Of a stretch of 64,000 nt of DNA, positions 21,480 through 32,322 are shown one piece after another. The notes under the pieces were generated by a model, which saw only the letters and a list, made by a program, of their open reading frames with translations, was not told where the DNA came from and made no database searches. Position 1 is the first letter of the stretch, and each line of letters opens with the position of its first letter. Made by a program: the position numbers and the translations under genes. The stretch is from Bimuria novae-zelandiae CBS 107.79 (Eukaryota; Ascomycota; Dothideomycetes; Pleosporales; Didymosphaeriaceae). The DNA is taken from the NCBI GenBank assembly GCA_010015655.1, contig ML976667.1:995941-1059940 (forward strand), read 5' to 3'.

Positions 21480-24400
21480 TAAAAACACTACCAAGCGACT
21501 TCTATGTGGAAGTCGTGGGGCTAAAACAACCAGAGTAGCCTTGAATGTGGCCGTCGTAGGGACCAAAAAAAAAAAAAAAAAAAAAGAAACATGTGATGTG
21601 GCCTCTGCGGAGAGTAAAACATGTGGGGAAGCGTAGATGTGGTCTTCCGGAAGTGCGAAAAGGCAAACGAGTGCCTCTATGTATGCGGCTTGGAGGAACC
21701 CAAAAACGTCTTCCAGTTCTGCCTATGTGGGCTTTGGGTCGACTGAAATAATGCTGAAATGGTGTGTGTGGCTTTGCAGAAGAGCGAAAAGCTACGCTAC
21801 GTGGATAGTGGAGCATGCCGCTGGAAAGAACCGAAACTCCACCCGATCAATACTATGTGTGCTCTGCGGGCGGAGATGGAATGTGAGGTTGAGCTTCTAA
21901 GATGATAAGCGCCATCAGTGCTATATGGGTAGACTGTATCGCTAGGCAGCGGTCGACATCAGATGGCTATGAGTGGTATAACTCGCTCTCGTTGCTGCCA
22001 GTTTCTTCTTCCTCACACTTCTCCGCTACTTTCGGGTACTAAAAATCGAGAAAAACAGATCGTATGTGGCTTCGGCGGTTCCTTTGGGACATTACAAAGT
22101 CGCAGCGACATTTCCGATGTGTCGTCTGTGGGCGATTCAAAATTTGCAGTCTAAAGGCATATGTCTTTGTGTCTTTGGGACACTAAAACTCACCATTGCA
22201 GCAGCCCATGTGTCTTCTGCAGCCCGGGCCGTTTAAAAAGTACACCATGATCAGAAATGTGCGTGTGGATTTTGGGGCATTTAAAAAACTACAGTCAAGA
22301 ACAACATGTGCCTCTTGAAGACGTCCTGAAATGCACTCTAGGATATCTGATGTCTGTGTTTCTTTTGAGGAGGCAAAAATTCTCACCACTACCTTTGCAT
22401 GGAGTGGAGATGCTACAGTCAGACTTCAAGAATCGCATGGCATCTCGCGAACGGAAATGAGCGTGATGTCGCTTTTCATTTCTATTGGAAAGCGGATAGA
22501 TACGATGATCGTAGGGTATATAAACTACTGTTGTCTACTTCTTTGCTCACTACACTGGCACTGCTTTTTTTGATGGCTAAAAAGCTTCCAGGTCAACATG
22601 AGGTGGTCTGTGTGACTAAAAAACTACAAAACCAAGTAATATGAAAGTGCGTGGTGCTTTGGAGGCTAAAATTTCGCAAGCTCTGTGGTATGGGGCTCTC
22701 TATCCCTGTCACAACATATCAGGAATTCATTCCTTTGGAGGGTCGAGGATTGGGAAGTGATGAGGATCATCGTCATAGTTCCAGCGATACGTTAAGAACA
22801 TCAGATGGCGGAGAGATGTATAATCGCCCTCCTCAAGAAGCTTTGTTTATTACATTCCTCCTCACCTTCCACATGAGACCAAAATTTGTGGACCTTATTG
22901 CCCATGTGGCTGCTGTGCTTGGGGAACTAAAACACGCATACGAATACAATATGCGGAGGGCTTTGCTTGGGGCCCCTTAAATTTCCAACGCCCTCGCCGC
23001 ATGAGTCCTTGGTCTGAGACAGCCGAATGTACCAATGTCCTCCTGCGCCCCTGAGAAAATTGTGTTCGGCGTGATAAAAAACTTGATGATAGTCACTATC
23101 GCATCGTGTTTCTCATTGGCATGCGAGGCATCAGACGCTCGCGATTATATAAACTCTTCCGGTCATGTCGTTTCCTTCACACTTTACGGCGCTTTTCTGG
23201 TGTGACTAAAAGAATACCTGAACCTTCTCATGTCTGCCTGCGGAAGGTCTAAAAGCCATCCTGGCTGGAATCATGTGGAGTGGTTTCCTGGAATGACCAA
23301 AACTCACCATCTACAATCCCATGTTCTTTTCCTCAGGGCGGACTATGCAGATAGCTATTTTCGCAGGACTCGTTTGGTGTAGTTGCCGGCTTTGATGGTG
23401 CCTACCATCATCAACAATATGTTGGAAATCCTTCGGGTTCGGGACATCAGATGCTTGTAGTATCTATAAGCTCTTCGCAATGAGTGCCTTTTCCCCTCAC
23501 AGATCCTATCATTCCTTTGGAGTGGCTTCAAAACTGCACCATCAGCAGACAATGCGTCTGTTGGGGGACTTGAAATGCATCAATTCCCGAGCATGGAGCG
23601 GCGGGCGTCGCGGCTTCCAACACCCTCAAATGACACGATAGAGGCCTATGTTGCAAAATGCGTCGGCTTCATGGCTGGCCAACTCGATTTAGTTGGTCTT
23701 CTAGGTAATGTGGCGGAGGAAGATTCCAATTTTTGGTTTTCTCCGACTGCAAAGCAGAAGTGTAGTCTGCAGAAGGTCTGGTGGCGAAAGGTGCTTATAC
23801 AGCCCGCCATTTCCCAATATACTATCTAAATTACTTCAAAAAGGCAGGTCCAAAAGCAATGATGAACATCAACGTCATTTGATCGCCCATTTCACTGGAC
23901 TAAAATCTTCTCTATTTCAAGCACTACCAAGGATGTAGCCACGTGACTTGACGTCAGAGGTGGTATACATGGAAGGTGCTACCTGGGTGCACGGACTAGG
24001 GACTCAACGGAAGCTCTCCCCGCGCTCTCTCTCCTCGCAGCAGACTCCTGACTCTACACACTCTTTTCTGCAGATAGCAATACAGCTTATTGTCTTCATC
24101 TGCCTGCCTGCTTACAAAGGATCTACCCGGGTATAAGCTCTCGATTCTTGGAAGAGGCAGAGGTGAAACTATGGGAACAGGAGGTCCTCGCAGGGGGCAG
24201 GCACCTAATCATTAGGCATCGGACGCTTGCTTTTAAGTCCAGTCCACTCGAGGAACACATTCATGTCTTCCTTGAAGCTTTTTAGCCACTCTTATAAAGC
24301 GGATAGCACTGTGAGGAGCTCGGAGTGGTCTGAACAAGGAATTATATACCGCAAATTCATCCAGAGGTGTCCTCCTAAACCAGTGCGAACGACGATGTTG

Positions 24401-24640
24401 ATCATCAAGCGTAATCATATCCGGAAGCAAAGTGCATGTGCACTTCTTTTCGAGTGACTAAAAACGTTCACAGCAGTGCGCATGTGCGCCTTCCCCGCGC
24501 GGGGATTGCGATTAAGACTACGCAGCTGTATAGATGTCCTCTGGCCTGCTTTTCGAGGCTGAAAAAACCTTCTGACAGACGATGGGGGAGAAGCTTTCGC
24601 TCAATCTACACACAGAGCTGTACTGCACTTCGTGTTGTTA
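21480..24640. repeat. degenerate tandem array, unit about 45 bp
   Basis: A gene-free stretch made of repeated, diverged units. The typical unit is ATGTG, then about 15 bases rich in CTT/CTG/GG, then (A)CTAAAA or a variant, then a CA-rich spacer. Starts of ATGTG-like boxes were read at 21504, 21545, 21596, 21637, 21679, 21725 and 21855, and again at 22064, 22117, 22161, 22208, 22257, 22306 and 22350. Spacing is 41 to 53 bases. Past 22.4 kb the units are more diverged, with a second motif (CATCAGACGCT ... TATAAACTCTTC) at about 23130 and 23445 and weaker copies elsewhere. The period is not a multiple of three and open frames are short, so it is not coding. A 20-base A-run sits near 21565-21585. 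Confidence 0.6.
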
Positions 24641-26280
24641 TGTACCCTTGGGCGTGGTGGTGAGCATTATTGCGCCCGTATTCCTACCATGTTAAGCTTA
24701 CTAGGATAATCAAAGAATATGTGCGCGCGCTTCTCTGTTGACGGCAGAGAATAGCGAGTTTTCCCAGAATAATTATTGGAAATTAGTATGTTATGCTTCT
24801 CGTCGTGCGTAGGTCGCCAAATCCAAGGATTGAAATCGTGTTAGAGACACATTCAAGTATATGTATTTGATTAGTTGGCAGCTTCGTGGGTTCATACGTA
24901 GTGTCTCAGCCGCTGTCAGGATGAACCGCAGGGTCTCTTATCGTCGTTATCGACCTGAACAGATCATGCGACACACAGCAACTGAGAAACGCGACGATGA
25001 TCACAGCAACTGAAGGGAGGATAGATCGCACCGTCGACGATGGAGCGGTACAGGAAATTTTAGACCAGACACCCTTGGACGAGGTGCGGATTGGGATTAA
25101 GGTCCTTCGCCGGGTAGCCATGTTTTCCACGCCTGAGACGGTACAGGATCGACTGGAGACGAGCAGTTCGCAGGCGACGATACAGACGAGCACTTGAGCC
25201 ACCGTGACCGTCGAGTGACCACCAGTCTTGCTAATTCGCCGTGATCGACCTACTCGACGAGTTTAAAGCGGCTCGAAGTGGTTCAAACAGAGAAAGAAAA
25301 CGGACTCTCCAAGCTTGAAGTAAAGGTAAAAACGACGATAGTGGTAAAAATGACTTTTTCAAACCTAGCACTGCTGCAGCACCAGCTTGCACGATCCCCC
25401 ACATAAGGAGCTTCCACCAAGTTCCTGGCTTCAATACCCCCAGAGATCTCGTTTGCAAAAGTAAATCTATAGACAGTATATTCCACATCCTATAGCGCAA
25501 TGTGTACGGCTCTTAGAGTCTGTTGGCTACAGTGGGCGCAGTGTCGAGCCGACGAAAGCTACCGATTGTGAAGGAAGTATCGACGATCGACTCGGACACA
25601 GCAGGGATTGTACCTCTGGGAGCTATGTATGCGGTTAAAGTTCTCCCTGCGGCAGTAGTAAAGGAGGAGTCCAGGAGTCAAACAAACTAACAGATAACGT
25701 TATGGAATTGTCATTTGTAAATTTCAAGGCATTGTAGTTAGGAATAGAATACTCTATTATAGAAGAAGTTTATCAAAGCCAGGCATAATAAGGGACAAGA
25801 ATGTCGTTGAAGACGATAAAAGAAAAGCTTGTAGAGGTCGTGATCGCCTACCGTAGAAATTTAATAATATGGAGCGAACCAACGCTCTTAGCTCGAAGTA
25901 TCTATTTGTTAAAAAAGAAGAAAAGTAGACTTTTTGCAGGGTAAAAGCGTTGTAAGCACGACTACTAGTAAATAAGTAGTCTATGCTAAGAGCGTTAGTC
26001 AACTCTGAATTATTGAATTTCTACGGTAACCTATTGTAGGTTTAATAGATTACGGATTTAGTGGCCTACACACTATTGAATATCACTGCAGACATGAACG
26101 AAACGCTCAAATTGCCTAACCTAAACCTGAACTTGGAAGGAGTCAGCGTCGAGTGCCCTCCTAAATTGATTGGTTCACTTACATGTGCTGATGGGCCACG
26201 CTTTCTGCCAAAAAGTAGAAAATGCAAAAAAGAAGAATGATTTGCCGAAACCCAGAATTGCTATTAAGGACATTAGTTAC
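24641..26280. other. no gene; AT content rises toward the repeat block
   Basis: I find only short frames without motifs. From about 25650 the sequence becomes TA-rich with many stops in all frames, which marks the start of RIP-affected repeat sequence. Confidence 0.4.
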
Positions 26281-26286
26281 TGACCG

Positions 26287-26380
26287 TTGCGGTGCTCGAA
26301 CTGGCGCAACTTACAACTAGGGATCTTCGCATTTGCTTAATCGTACAAGTGCGACGCGTTACCACTGCGCCATTCCGGCT
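26287..26380 (-). other. tRNA-like sequence, degenerate
   Basis: On the minus strand a block reads GCCGGAATGGCGCAGTGGTA, which matches an acceptor 5' strand plus an A-box/D-arm. A stem TCGCA/TGCGA encloses a loop with TGT in the anticodon place plus about 12 extra bases like a tRNA intron. A B-box-like GTTCGAGC follows. The T-stem and the 3' acceptor strand do not pair properly. It may be a decayed tRNA-Thr or the head of a tRNA-derived SINE. It lies about 160 bases from the transposon end at 26539. Confidence 0.4.
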
Positions 26381-26538
26381 CAACCCAGGTCAGACCTAGA
26401 GTGGATTCAACTTGGATAAAAAGTTAAAATTATTAATATATAAACCAGAAGAAATTAGAGTGAGCCACGAAGCGCTCAGCACATCTCAGGGGCCACCCTG
26501 CAATCGCGTACGTGTGCATTGGCAGCTCGTGAGGGGTA

Positions 26539-26590
26539 ACGTGCACGGACAGCTCATGCCCGGAGACACCTCGTGCCCCGCCGAACACCA
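26539..26590 (+). repeat. left terminal inverted repeat of the Fot1-like element
   Basis: 52 bases matching the reverse complement of 29515-29566 without mismatch. GC-balanced, in contrast to the AT-rich interior. Preceded by TA. Confidence 0.85.
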
Positions 26591-27727
26591 TATCCACCAC
26601 TTTAAAAGTGAGGCTACTGAGCCACGTATAATAGCTATTATTATGAGATTTTCTAGTGAAGCACTATATCGACTCTTGCGATTAATCTAAACTAATTATA
26701 TTTACTTAGGAGCTTAATGTTGTGGCTACGTAATGTAACTTTAGGTAGAGTAGTAGATAGCTTATCTTAAGCTTAAACACTAGCGTAAGTAGCGCTAGCG
26801 CGTTTCTAATACTTATTACTTAATAAGATTGCTTATAAGGCTAGTTACTTATATTTTTAAGCTTATTAAATAGCTTTTTTTTAGTATTAAGTTTTAACTT
26901 TACGCGTGCGTTTAGCTACTTTCTTAGCTTACTTAACCTCCCTTATCTCTTTAAGCCTCTACCTCTCTACACGCTTCTTTTTAAGCTTAACTTAACGCTA
27001 TAGTTAAGCTTCCTTACGCTACTTCTTAGCTTATGCTTTTTAAAGTTTCTCCTTTATCTTATCTTGCTCTTATACTACTTCTCTAGCTTAAGCCTTACGT
27101 AGCTTACGAGGAGACTAGTAGATAGCGCTATTATAATATTTTTAGCGCTATTAAAGGTTAAGAGCTTTACCCTTTTTCCTATGCTTCTTTTTGTGTTAAA
27201 GAGCCTCCTTTAAGCCCTTATTCTTATGCTTTAAAAGCTTATTCTAAATAAAGAGATAGTAAACGCTTAAACGTAGCTTTCTTACCTTATACTAATAGCT
27301 ATTAGTAATAGTAGCTTAAACTAATCGATCTATCTTTCTCTAATTATAATTAGAGAGCCTTAATAATAAGCTTCTCTTAGCTTCTGGCGTGCTAGCAAAT
27401 CTACGGAGGATAACGTTGGTATCTATAGGTTGGTTGGTTGGTTGGTTGGTTGGTATTCATTTTTCGTCTAGTTAATGGGGATTAAGTCCACTATCTCGCC
27501 TCCCGAAGGGCATATACGACGTGCTAAGCTATAGAATTATAGTACTAATATACTACCTTAGAAAGCATTTCTTGCCTGCGCGGGTATTGCTACTATTTTA
27601 AGCTATAGCTCCCCTTCCCGTTAGGGAGACTAAGCAGTGTATGTACATTAGGGTGAATTCTTTGTATGTGTTTAGAGGCAGTTTAGTGCTGTGAGAAGAA
27701 AGAAAAGGAAAGAGTAGATAGGTGTGG

Positions 27728-27806
27728 AGAGCCGGTGCTCTGTCGAATCGGAGCCGTGGCTCTGCGCGAGGAGAGCCTTTGTACCAGGCTTGGCGATGCC
27801 TGTGTC
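27728..27806 (+). repeat. internal repeat copy A of the nested insertion
   Basis: About 79 bases sharing a clear alignment with 27981-28060: both contain GCTCTGTCGAATCG or GCTTTGTCGAATCG, then GGAGAGCCTTTGTA, then a GCCT-containing end. The second copy shows several C-to-T and G-to-A differences. It indicates a partial internal duplication. Confidence 0.6.
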
Positions 27807-27980
27807 GAAGGAGATAGGTGTAGTAGGAAGGCAGAGCTAGGCCTGTCCTTCTTCTTTATCCCTAAGAGTCGTATAATATAAGGCCAGGCTGGCTGCCTTA
27901 TTTGCGTGTTGTGTCAGGTCAGGGACGCTGATAGTTAGTCTTTAGAGAGCTACGGGCAGCTCTCGTTGTTATAGGTGTTA

Positions 27981-28060
27981 AGAGCTAGTGCTTTGTCGAA
28001 TCGTGCCATAGCTCTTCGCATGGAGAGCCTTTGTATTTAGGCCTAGCAGGTGCCTATATC
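27981..28060 (+). repeat. internal repeat copy B of the nested insertion
   Basis: The partner of 27728-27806, about 250 bases downstream. Its differences from copy A are mostly transitions toward A and T, as RIP would give. Confidence 0.6.
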
Positions 28061-29347
28061 TTATAAGAGTAAGGAGTGTCACGACTATCTCCTTGTCTTA
28101 GCTATGGTTGTAGCCTTTAACTAAACGTGAAAATCTAAGCGGCGCACGGGCTATTTTAAAAAGATTTTAGCTTACTAAGAAGCTAAAAGAGAAAATAAGG
28201 CAGCGCGCCTGCCACAACGCCTGTAGCTAAAAGAGGACGCGAGAAAACAGATTTACGAAGGCATTTAAGTCGTGTTTTGACGAAAAATCGATGGATATCG
28301 ACCTTTCGGTGACCTGGAAAAGTTGATGTTCGGTGTGGTATCTATAGGCCAGATCCTAGTAGCTTTGAAGGCCTTTAATATGAGGCTCTCCGTGAAGGAG
28401 GATATCCAGGCGCTTTAGAAGAGTAGGAAGAAGTCTCCTTTCTTAATTAGAATAAGACCTTAAGCCTTATAGAGATAGTTAGTAAGCTCGTTAGAGTAAG
28501 CTTAAGAGAGAGGCTTAAATAGCACTACGTTAAGTAGCTAGAGCGTATAAGTTAAATAGGGGGGAAGGATTATAAGGAGGATCCTATAGCAATTATAGTA
28601 GTTAATAAACTCTATCGTAACATGAGATCTATAGCTATTAAGGATAAGCAATCGCTATCTCCCTAATTACTACTTTATATAGTAATTAAACACCTGCTCT
28701 AGCCAAGCTAGGCCTATGTCGTCGTTTAACTAGCCTGTTAGAGATAATAAGATAAAGACCTTATATTCTCCTGCCTTAATATTCTTTACCTAACTTAATT
28801 ATATAGCTCCTTTTTTAGCTACGTAGATAAGCCTTAGAGGTAGCAAGCTCCTATTAGCGTAGTAGTAGGCTAGGAGTATTAGGAACTTGCGTAATTTATC
28901 CTAAAGAGATACTTAAACCTCCTTCTTCTCTTATTAATACCTGCTAAATATCCTCTTGCTTCTGCCTATTAAGCTAATTAAGAAGCCTTTCTTATCTATA
29001 TTGTATATATCTTAAGCCTTAAAGTGATATTTAGTGATCTTTTAATGCAGTAGCTCGAAATAAAGACGGTATTTTGACTTAGAATTAGCTAGGTGGCGAA
29101 TACGATCTATGGTGGTAGTCTACTTTAAGATTATATAGATTTAGTGTCTAGTGATGAAGCGAGAAACCCATTAATTACTTAGCTACTAATAGGCTATTTT
29201 AGATAAAAAATTCCTAATTATCTCTCTCGTAGGAGGAAGGCCTCTCTCAGTAAGCTTTATAATATATTATATAAGCTCTAGCTCTTATTGTTAGTTAAGA
29301 GCTTATTAATTTAAGTATCTATCCTTTTAAGACGCTGTCACGCCTCT

Positions 29348-29467
29348 CTACCTTCGCCCTAGCGTTAAGTAGTTAACCTTGTATTTCTTAGTAACTTCCC
29401 TTAACGTAAAGTATTCTCCTAGATTACGCGATTTTAAATCTTTAATTGCATTGTTAATAGGTGCCAT
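29348..29467 (-). pseudogene. Fot1/pogo-type transposase, N-terminal remnant
   Basis: From the ATG at 29465-29467 the frame reads MAPINNAIKDLKSRNLGEYF then TLREVTKKYKVNYLTLGRR before a stop. This is the start of the Psq-type helix-turn-helix DNA-binding domain of Fot1/pogo transposases (family pattern: MAPI..AI..L......YT.IAKKYGV.R.TL.RR). Everything after it is destroyed by stops, and the catalytic DDE part is not recognisable. Confidence 0.75.
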
Positions 29468-29514
29468 GGCTATAGCGTTATAGTCTGTTGAAGTTATGGT
29501 GTTGAGACGCGGCT

Positions 29515-29566
29515 TGGTGTTCGGCGGGGCACGAGGTGTCTCCGGGCATGAGCTGTCCGTGCACGT
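29515..29566 (-). repeat. right terminal inverted repeat of the Fot1-like element
   Basis: Reverse complement of 26539-26590, ending in TA at 29567-29568, directly before the gap. Confidence 0.85.
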
Positions 29567-29568
29567 TA

Positions 29569-30533
29569 NNNNNNNNNNNNNNNNNNNNNNNNNNNNNNNN
29601 NNNNNNNNNNNNNNNNNNNNNNNNNNNNNNNNNNNNNNNNNNNNNNNNNNNNNNNNNNNNNNNNNNNNNNNNNNNNNNNNNNNNNNNNNNNNNNNNNNNN
29701 NNNNNNNNNNNNNNNNNNNNNNNNNNNNNNNNNNNNNNNNNNNNNNNNNNNNNNNNNNNNNNNNNNNNNNNNNNNNNNNNNNNNNNNNNNNNNNNNNNNN
29801 NNNNNNNNNNNNNNNNNNNNNNNNNNNNNNNNNNNNNNNNNNNNNNNNNNNNNNNNNNNNNNNNNNNNNNNNNNNNNNNNNNNNNNNNNNNNNNNNNNNN
29901 NNNNNNNNNNNNNNNNNNNNNNNNNNNNNNNNNNNNNNNNNNNNNNNNNNNNNNNNNNNNNNNNNNNNNNNNNNNNNNNNNNNNNNNNNNNNNNNNNNNN
30001 NNNNNNNNNNNNNNNNNNNNNNNNNNNNNNNNNNNNNNNNNNNNNNNNNNNNNNNNNNNNNNNNNNNNNNNNNNNNNNNNNNNNNNNNNNNNNNNNNNNN
30101 NNNNNNNNNNNNNNNNNNNNNNNNNNNNNNNNNNNNNNNNNNNNNNNNNNNNNNNNNNNNNNNNNNNNNNNNNNNNNNNNNNNNNNNNNNNNNNNNNNNN
30201 NNNNNNNNNNNNNNNNNNNNNNNNNNNNNNNNNNNNNNNNNNNNNNNNNNNNNNNNNNNNNNNNNNNNNNNNNNNNNNNNNNNNNNNNNNNNNNNNNNNN
30301 NNNNNNNNNNNNNNNNNNNNNNNNNNNNNNNNNNNNNNNNNNNNNNNNNNNNNNNNNNNNNNNNNNNNNNNNNNNNNNNNNNNNNNNNNNNNNNNNNNNN
30401 NNNNNNNNNNNNNNNNNNNNNNNNNNNNNNNNNNNNNNNNNNNNNNNNNNNNNNNNNNNNNNNNNNNNNNNNNNNNNNNNNNNNNNNNNNNNNNNNNNNN
30501 NNNNNNNNNNNNNNNNNNNNNNNNNNNNNNNNN
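29569..30533. other. assembly gap (965 N)
   Basis: A run of N between two transposon fragments. It hides the C-terminal half of the Tc1/mariner-type transposase and its left end. Repeats on both sides explain why assembly failed here. Confidence 0.99.
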
Positions 30534-31208
30534 TTTGACGTCAAGATCGTACTTCTCATCTGGGAGAAACCACGCCCTCTGCATGCCACGTTGCTCACCA
30601 ATTCGAGCAGGTGTTTCATCTGTATATACACACTTTCTGAAGTTGAATCCTAAGTTGTCGCCTTCCTTATATCTATCGGGGTTGTGCGCGAGCGCCCATT
30701 TATAGCGATCCTGCATCTCTTGCTCAGTCAAAGGCGGCTTCCATCCAGGCTTTCTACGCGCGTACCCAGCTTCATACATAACGTTTTCGAACGTAGAGAC
30801 ACTCATAGGAGGGAGCTCGTCAAAATCTCCATCCTTTATTGCTTGTAGAGGCTCCTTCTCGCGGTGTGCGCGGTCCTGGGTGACGATCTCGATGATGCGC
30901 TTCTTCTGCGCATCATCGAGCAACTCAAGCCTGCCGCGCCCTGGCAACGTCTCGTACAAAGTTGGATTTGTGATAGAAATACCTTCTTGATCTGCTCTAT
31001 CTCGTATACGCCGTACGAGCTTTGCAATTGCGTCCTTCGTCGTGGGTGGGACGAACAAGGCGGCGATTTCTTTGTTGGTTGCCATGCTGTGCATCGACGC
31101 GCCGACTGCAAAAGCTCTCTCCACCGCCGTAAGATCGCGTTTCTGGGTCTTTTTTTCTCGGGGTTTTTGTACCTTGTACTTGTACGGCTTCCGGCGATTA
31201 ATAGGCAT
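30534..31208 (-). CDS. Tc1/mariner-superfamily transposase, N-terminal half, undamaged
   Basis: From the ATG at 31206-31208 (MPINRRKPYKYKVQKPREKK) 225 codons run without a stop into the gap. The sequence has an N-terminal helix-turn-helix region (LTAVERAFAVGASMHSMATN, KEIAALF) and a segment CVYTDETPARIGEQRG that fits the first catalytic Asp of the DDE/D nuclease. A cut-and-paste transposase for its own element is inferred. Unlike the neighbouring Fot1-like copy it shows no RIP stops and has ordinary base composition, so it looks recent. The minus-strand end probably lies between 31209 and 31330; the other end is in the gap. Confidence 0.83.
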
Positions 31209-31319
31209 TTTTTTGGTGTATATAGGCGTGTGCGGCGTGGCTGGTATGGGTGGGAAAGTGGGAGTCAAGAATGTTGGTGTTCGCGTTAGAGCTCGGGTGC
31301 CAAGGAATACACAATAAAA

Positions 31320-31758
31320 ACGAGCTCCTTCGTAGAAGCGAGGACAATGCCACATCATCGCCTATTCCGAGTCTAGCCGCTTCTAAGGAATGCTCCAACA
31401 CCATTAGAGACCACTACGAACGGCACATCGGCAAGCAGGTAATGTATCCTTATTACAAGTCTGTGGTATGGCTAGCCCATGCAGATATAGCTAAAAATAT
31501 GCCGCACGATCGATATCCTACCGTTGCGTAAAACAGTGGTCACGCACTTCAAACCTGTCACGTCACTAGGCCTGTGTATGAGATTGGAAATCAAGATGCA
31601 TTCAGTCCAATTGATTGAATGGTGCCTAGAACTATTCACGGTGGAGATGCATCCTAGCGACCCGTCATTCCCGCGGCAGCAACCCTCGCACACAACTGAA
31701 GAATTCAAACCTACCACCACTGCCAAAAGGCCCCAAACCCGCTAACCCTTCTACCCAC
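31320..31758. other. intergenic between transposon and secreted protein gene
   Basis: About 440 bases of ordinary composition with no recognised gene. Confidence 0.35.
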
Positions 31759-32322
31759 CTAAGCATCAGGATGGACGTTCCGAATCGTAATCTGCAGATT
31801 CCCATTCCCCCACGCAGCACCCCATCCCTTCACAGTCCCATCACTGCGCGAGCATCGATCTAGAATCTTCCCGGCGCCACGGGCGACATTCGCACTGTAC
31901 CACATTTTAGTACTCGCGCCCTCGTGCACCTCCTCCCCTCCCCCTTCCAGAATGTAGACCATACCATGTCGCCTGCGCAGTACCCGTACTCACGCCGGCA
32001 AGCTCGCAAGTCCCATGCTTGCAAAAGGTGGTGCGCAGGCCGGCTTTGCATCGCGTGCTACCCTTCGCGGCGAGGTTGTTGATGCACCATGCGGCGTCGC
32101 TTGTCTGGGAAGCTGGGTGTTAGCAGACTTGCTGTGTTCATTGGGGGGAGGGTGATGTATTCCGCAATTGTAGGTTGAGTTGAAGGGCGGGCCATCCATG
32201 CAGACATCCTCTTTTGCACGCACCTTCAGCACGTCGGGAAGGTCGGCTGGGGAGATGGGTGCGGTGGTTGCGAGGAGGGAGAGTGCTGCGAGGATGAGGA
32301 GGTGGATGTTGAATGAGGCCAT
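31759..32322 (-). CDS. small secreted cysteine-rich protein, effector-like
   Basis: An ATG at 32320-32322 opens a signal peptide (MASFNIHLLILAALSLLATT) followed by a short propeptide-like stretch (PISPADLPDVLKVRAK) and EDVCMDGPPFNSTYNCG. An exon at 31994-32104 encodes TSDAAWCINNLAAKGSTRCK then LRTTFCKHGTCELAG with four cysteines. A last exon, down to the TAG at 31759-31761, has YSANVARGAGKILDRCSR and KGWGAAWGNGNLQITIRN. The mature protein would have about seven cysteines and roughly 130 residues. The junction after exon 1 has no proper GT donor, and the last acceptor is uncertain, so the model is approximate; exon 1 and 2 may also be separated by a frameshift. The C-terminal pattern (hydrophobic, A-G-x-I-L-x-x-C, G-N-x-x-L-x-I-x-I-R) recurs in secreted fungal proteins. 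Function unknown. Confidence 0.58.

Larger units (their letters stand above)
27430..28336 (-). mobile_element. nested retroposon-like insertion with (CCAA)n tail
   Basis: A 907-bp insertion flanked by a direct repeat GGTATCTATAGG (27418-27429 and 28337-28348), consistent with a 10-12 bp target-site duplication. At its left end is about seven units of TTGG (27428-27454), i.e. a CCAA-repeat tail if read on the minus strand. A variable-length duplication plus a simple-repeat 3' tail is the hallmark of target-primed non-LTR retroposition (LINE or SINE). The insert is less AT-rich than the transposon around it. No open frame or family is recognised; Pol III boxes were not evident at its 5' end. 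Confidence 0.6.
26539..29566 (-). mobile_element. RIP-degraded Fot1/pogo-like DNA transposon
   Basis: A 3.0-kb element bounded by a perfect 52-bp inverted repeat (26539-26590 and 29515-29566) beginning ACGTGCACGGACAGCT. Each end abuts a TA dinucleotide (26537-26538, 29567-29568), the target duplicated by Tc1/mariner-superfamily elements. The transposase lies on the minus strand; only its first 39 codons are readable. The interior is TA-rich with stops in every frame, as expected from RIP. A 0.9-kb insertion (27430-28336) is nested inside. The assembly gap starts at 29569, directly after the right TA, so a longer inverted repeat cannot be excluded; the GC-balanced bases at 26460-26536 may also belong to the end. 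Confidence 0.8.

Noticed and set aside
29348..31358. Very long open frames spanning the N run on both strands
   Set aside because: They are artefacts of untranslated N positions lacking stops; only 30534-31208 has real coding sequence.
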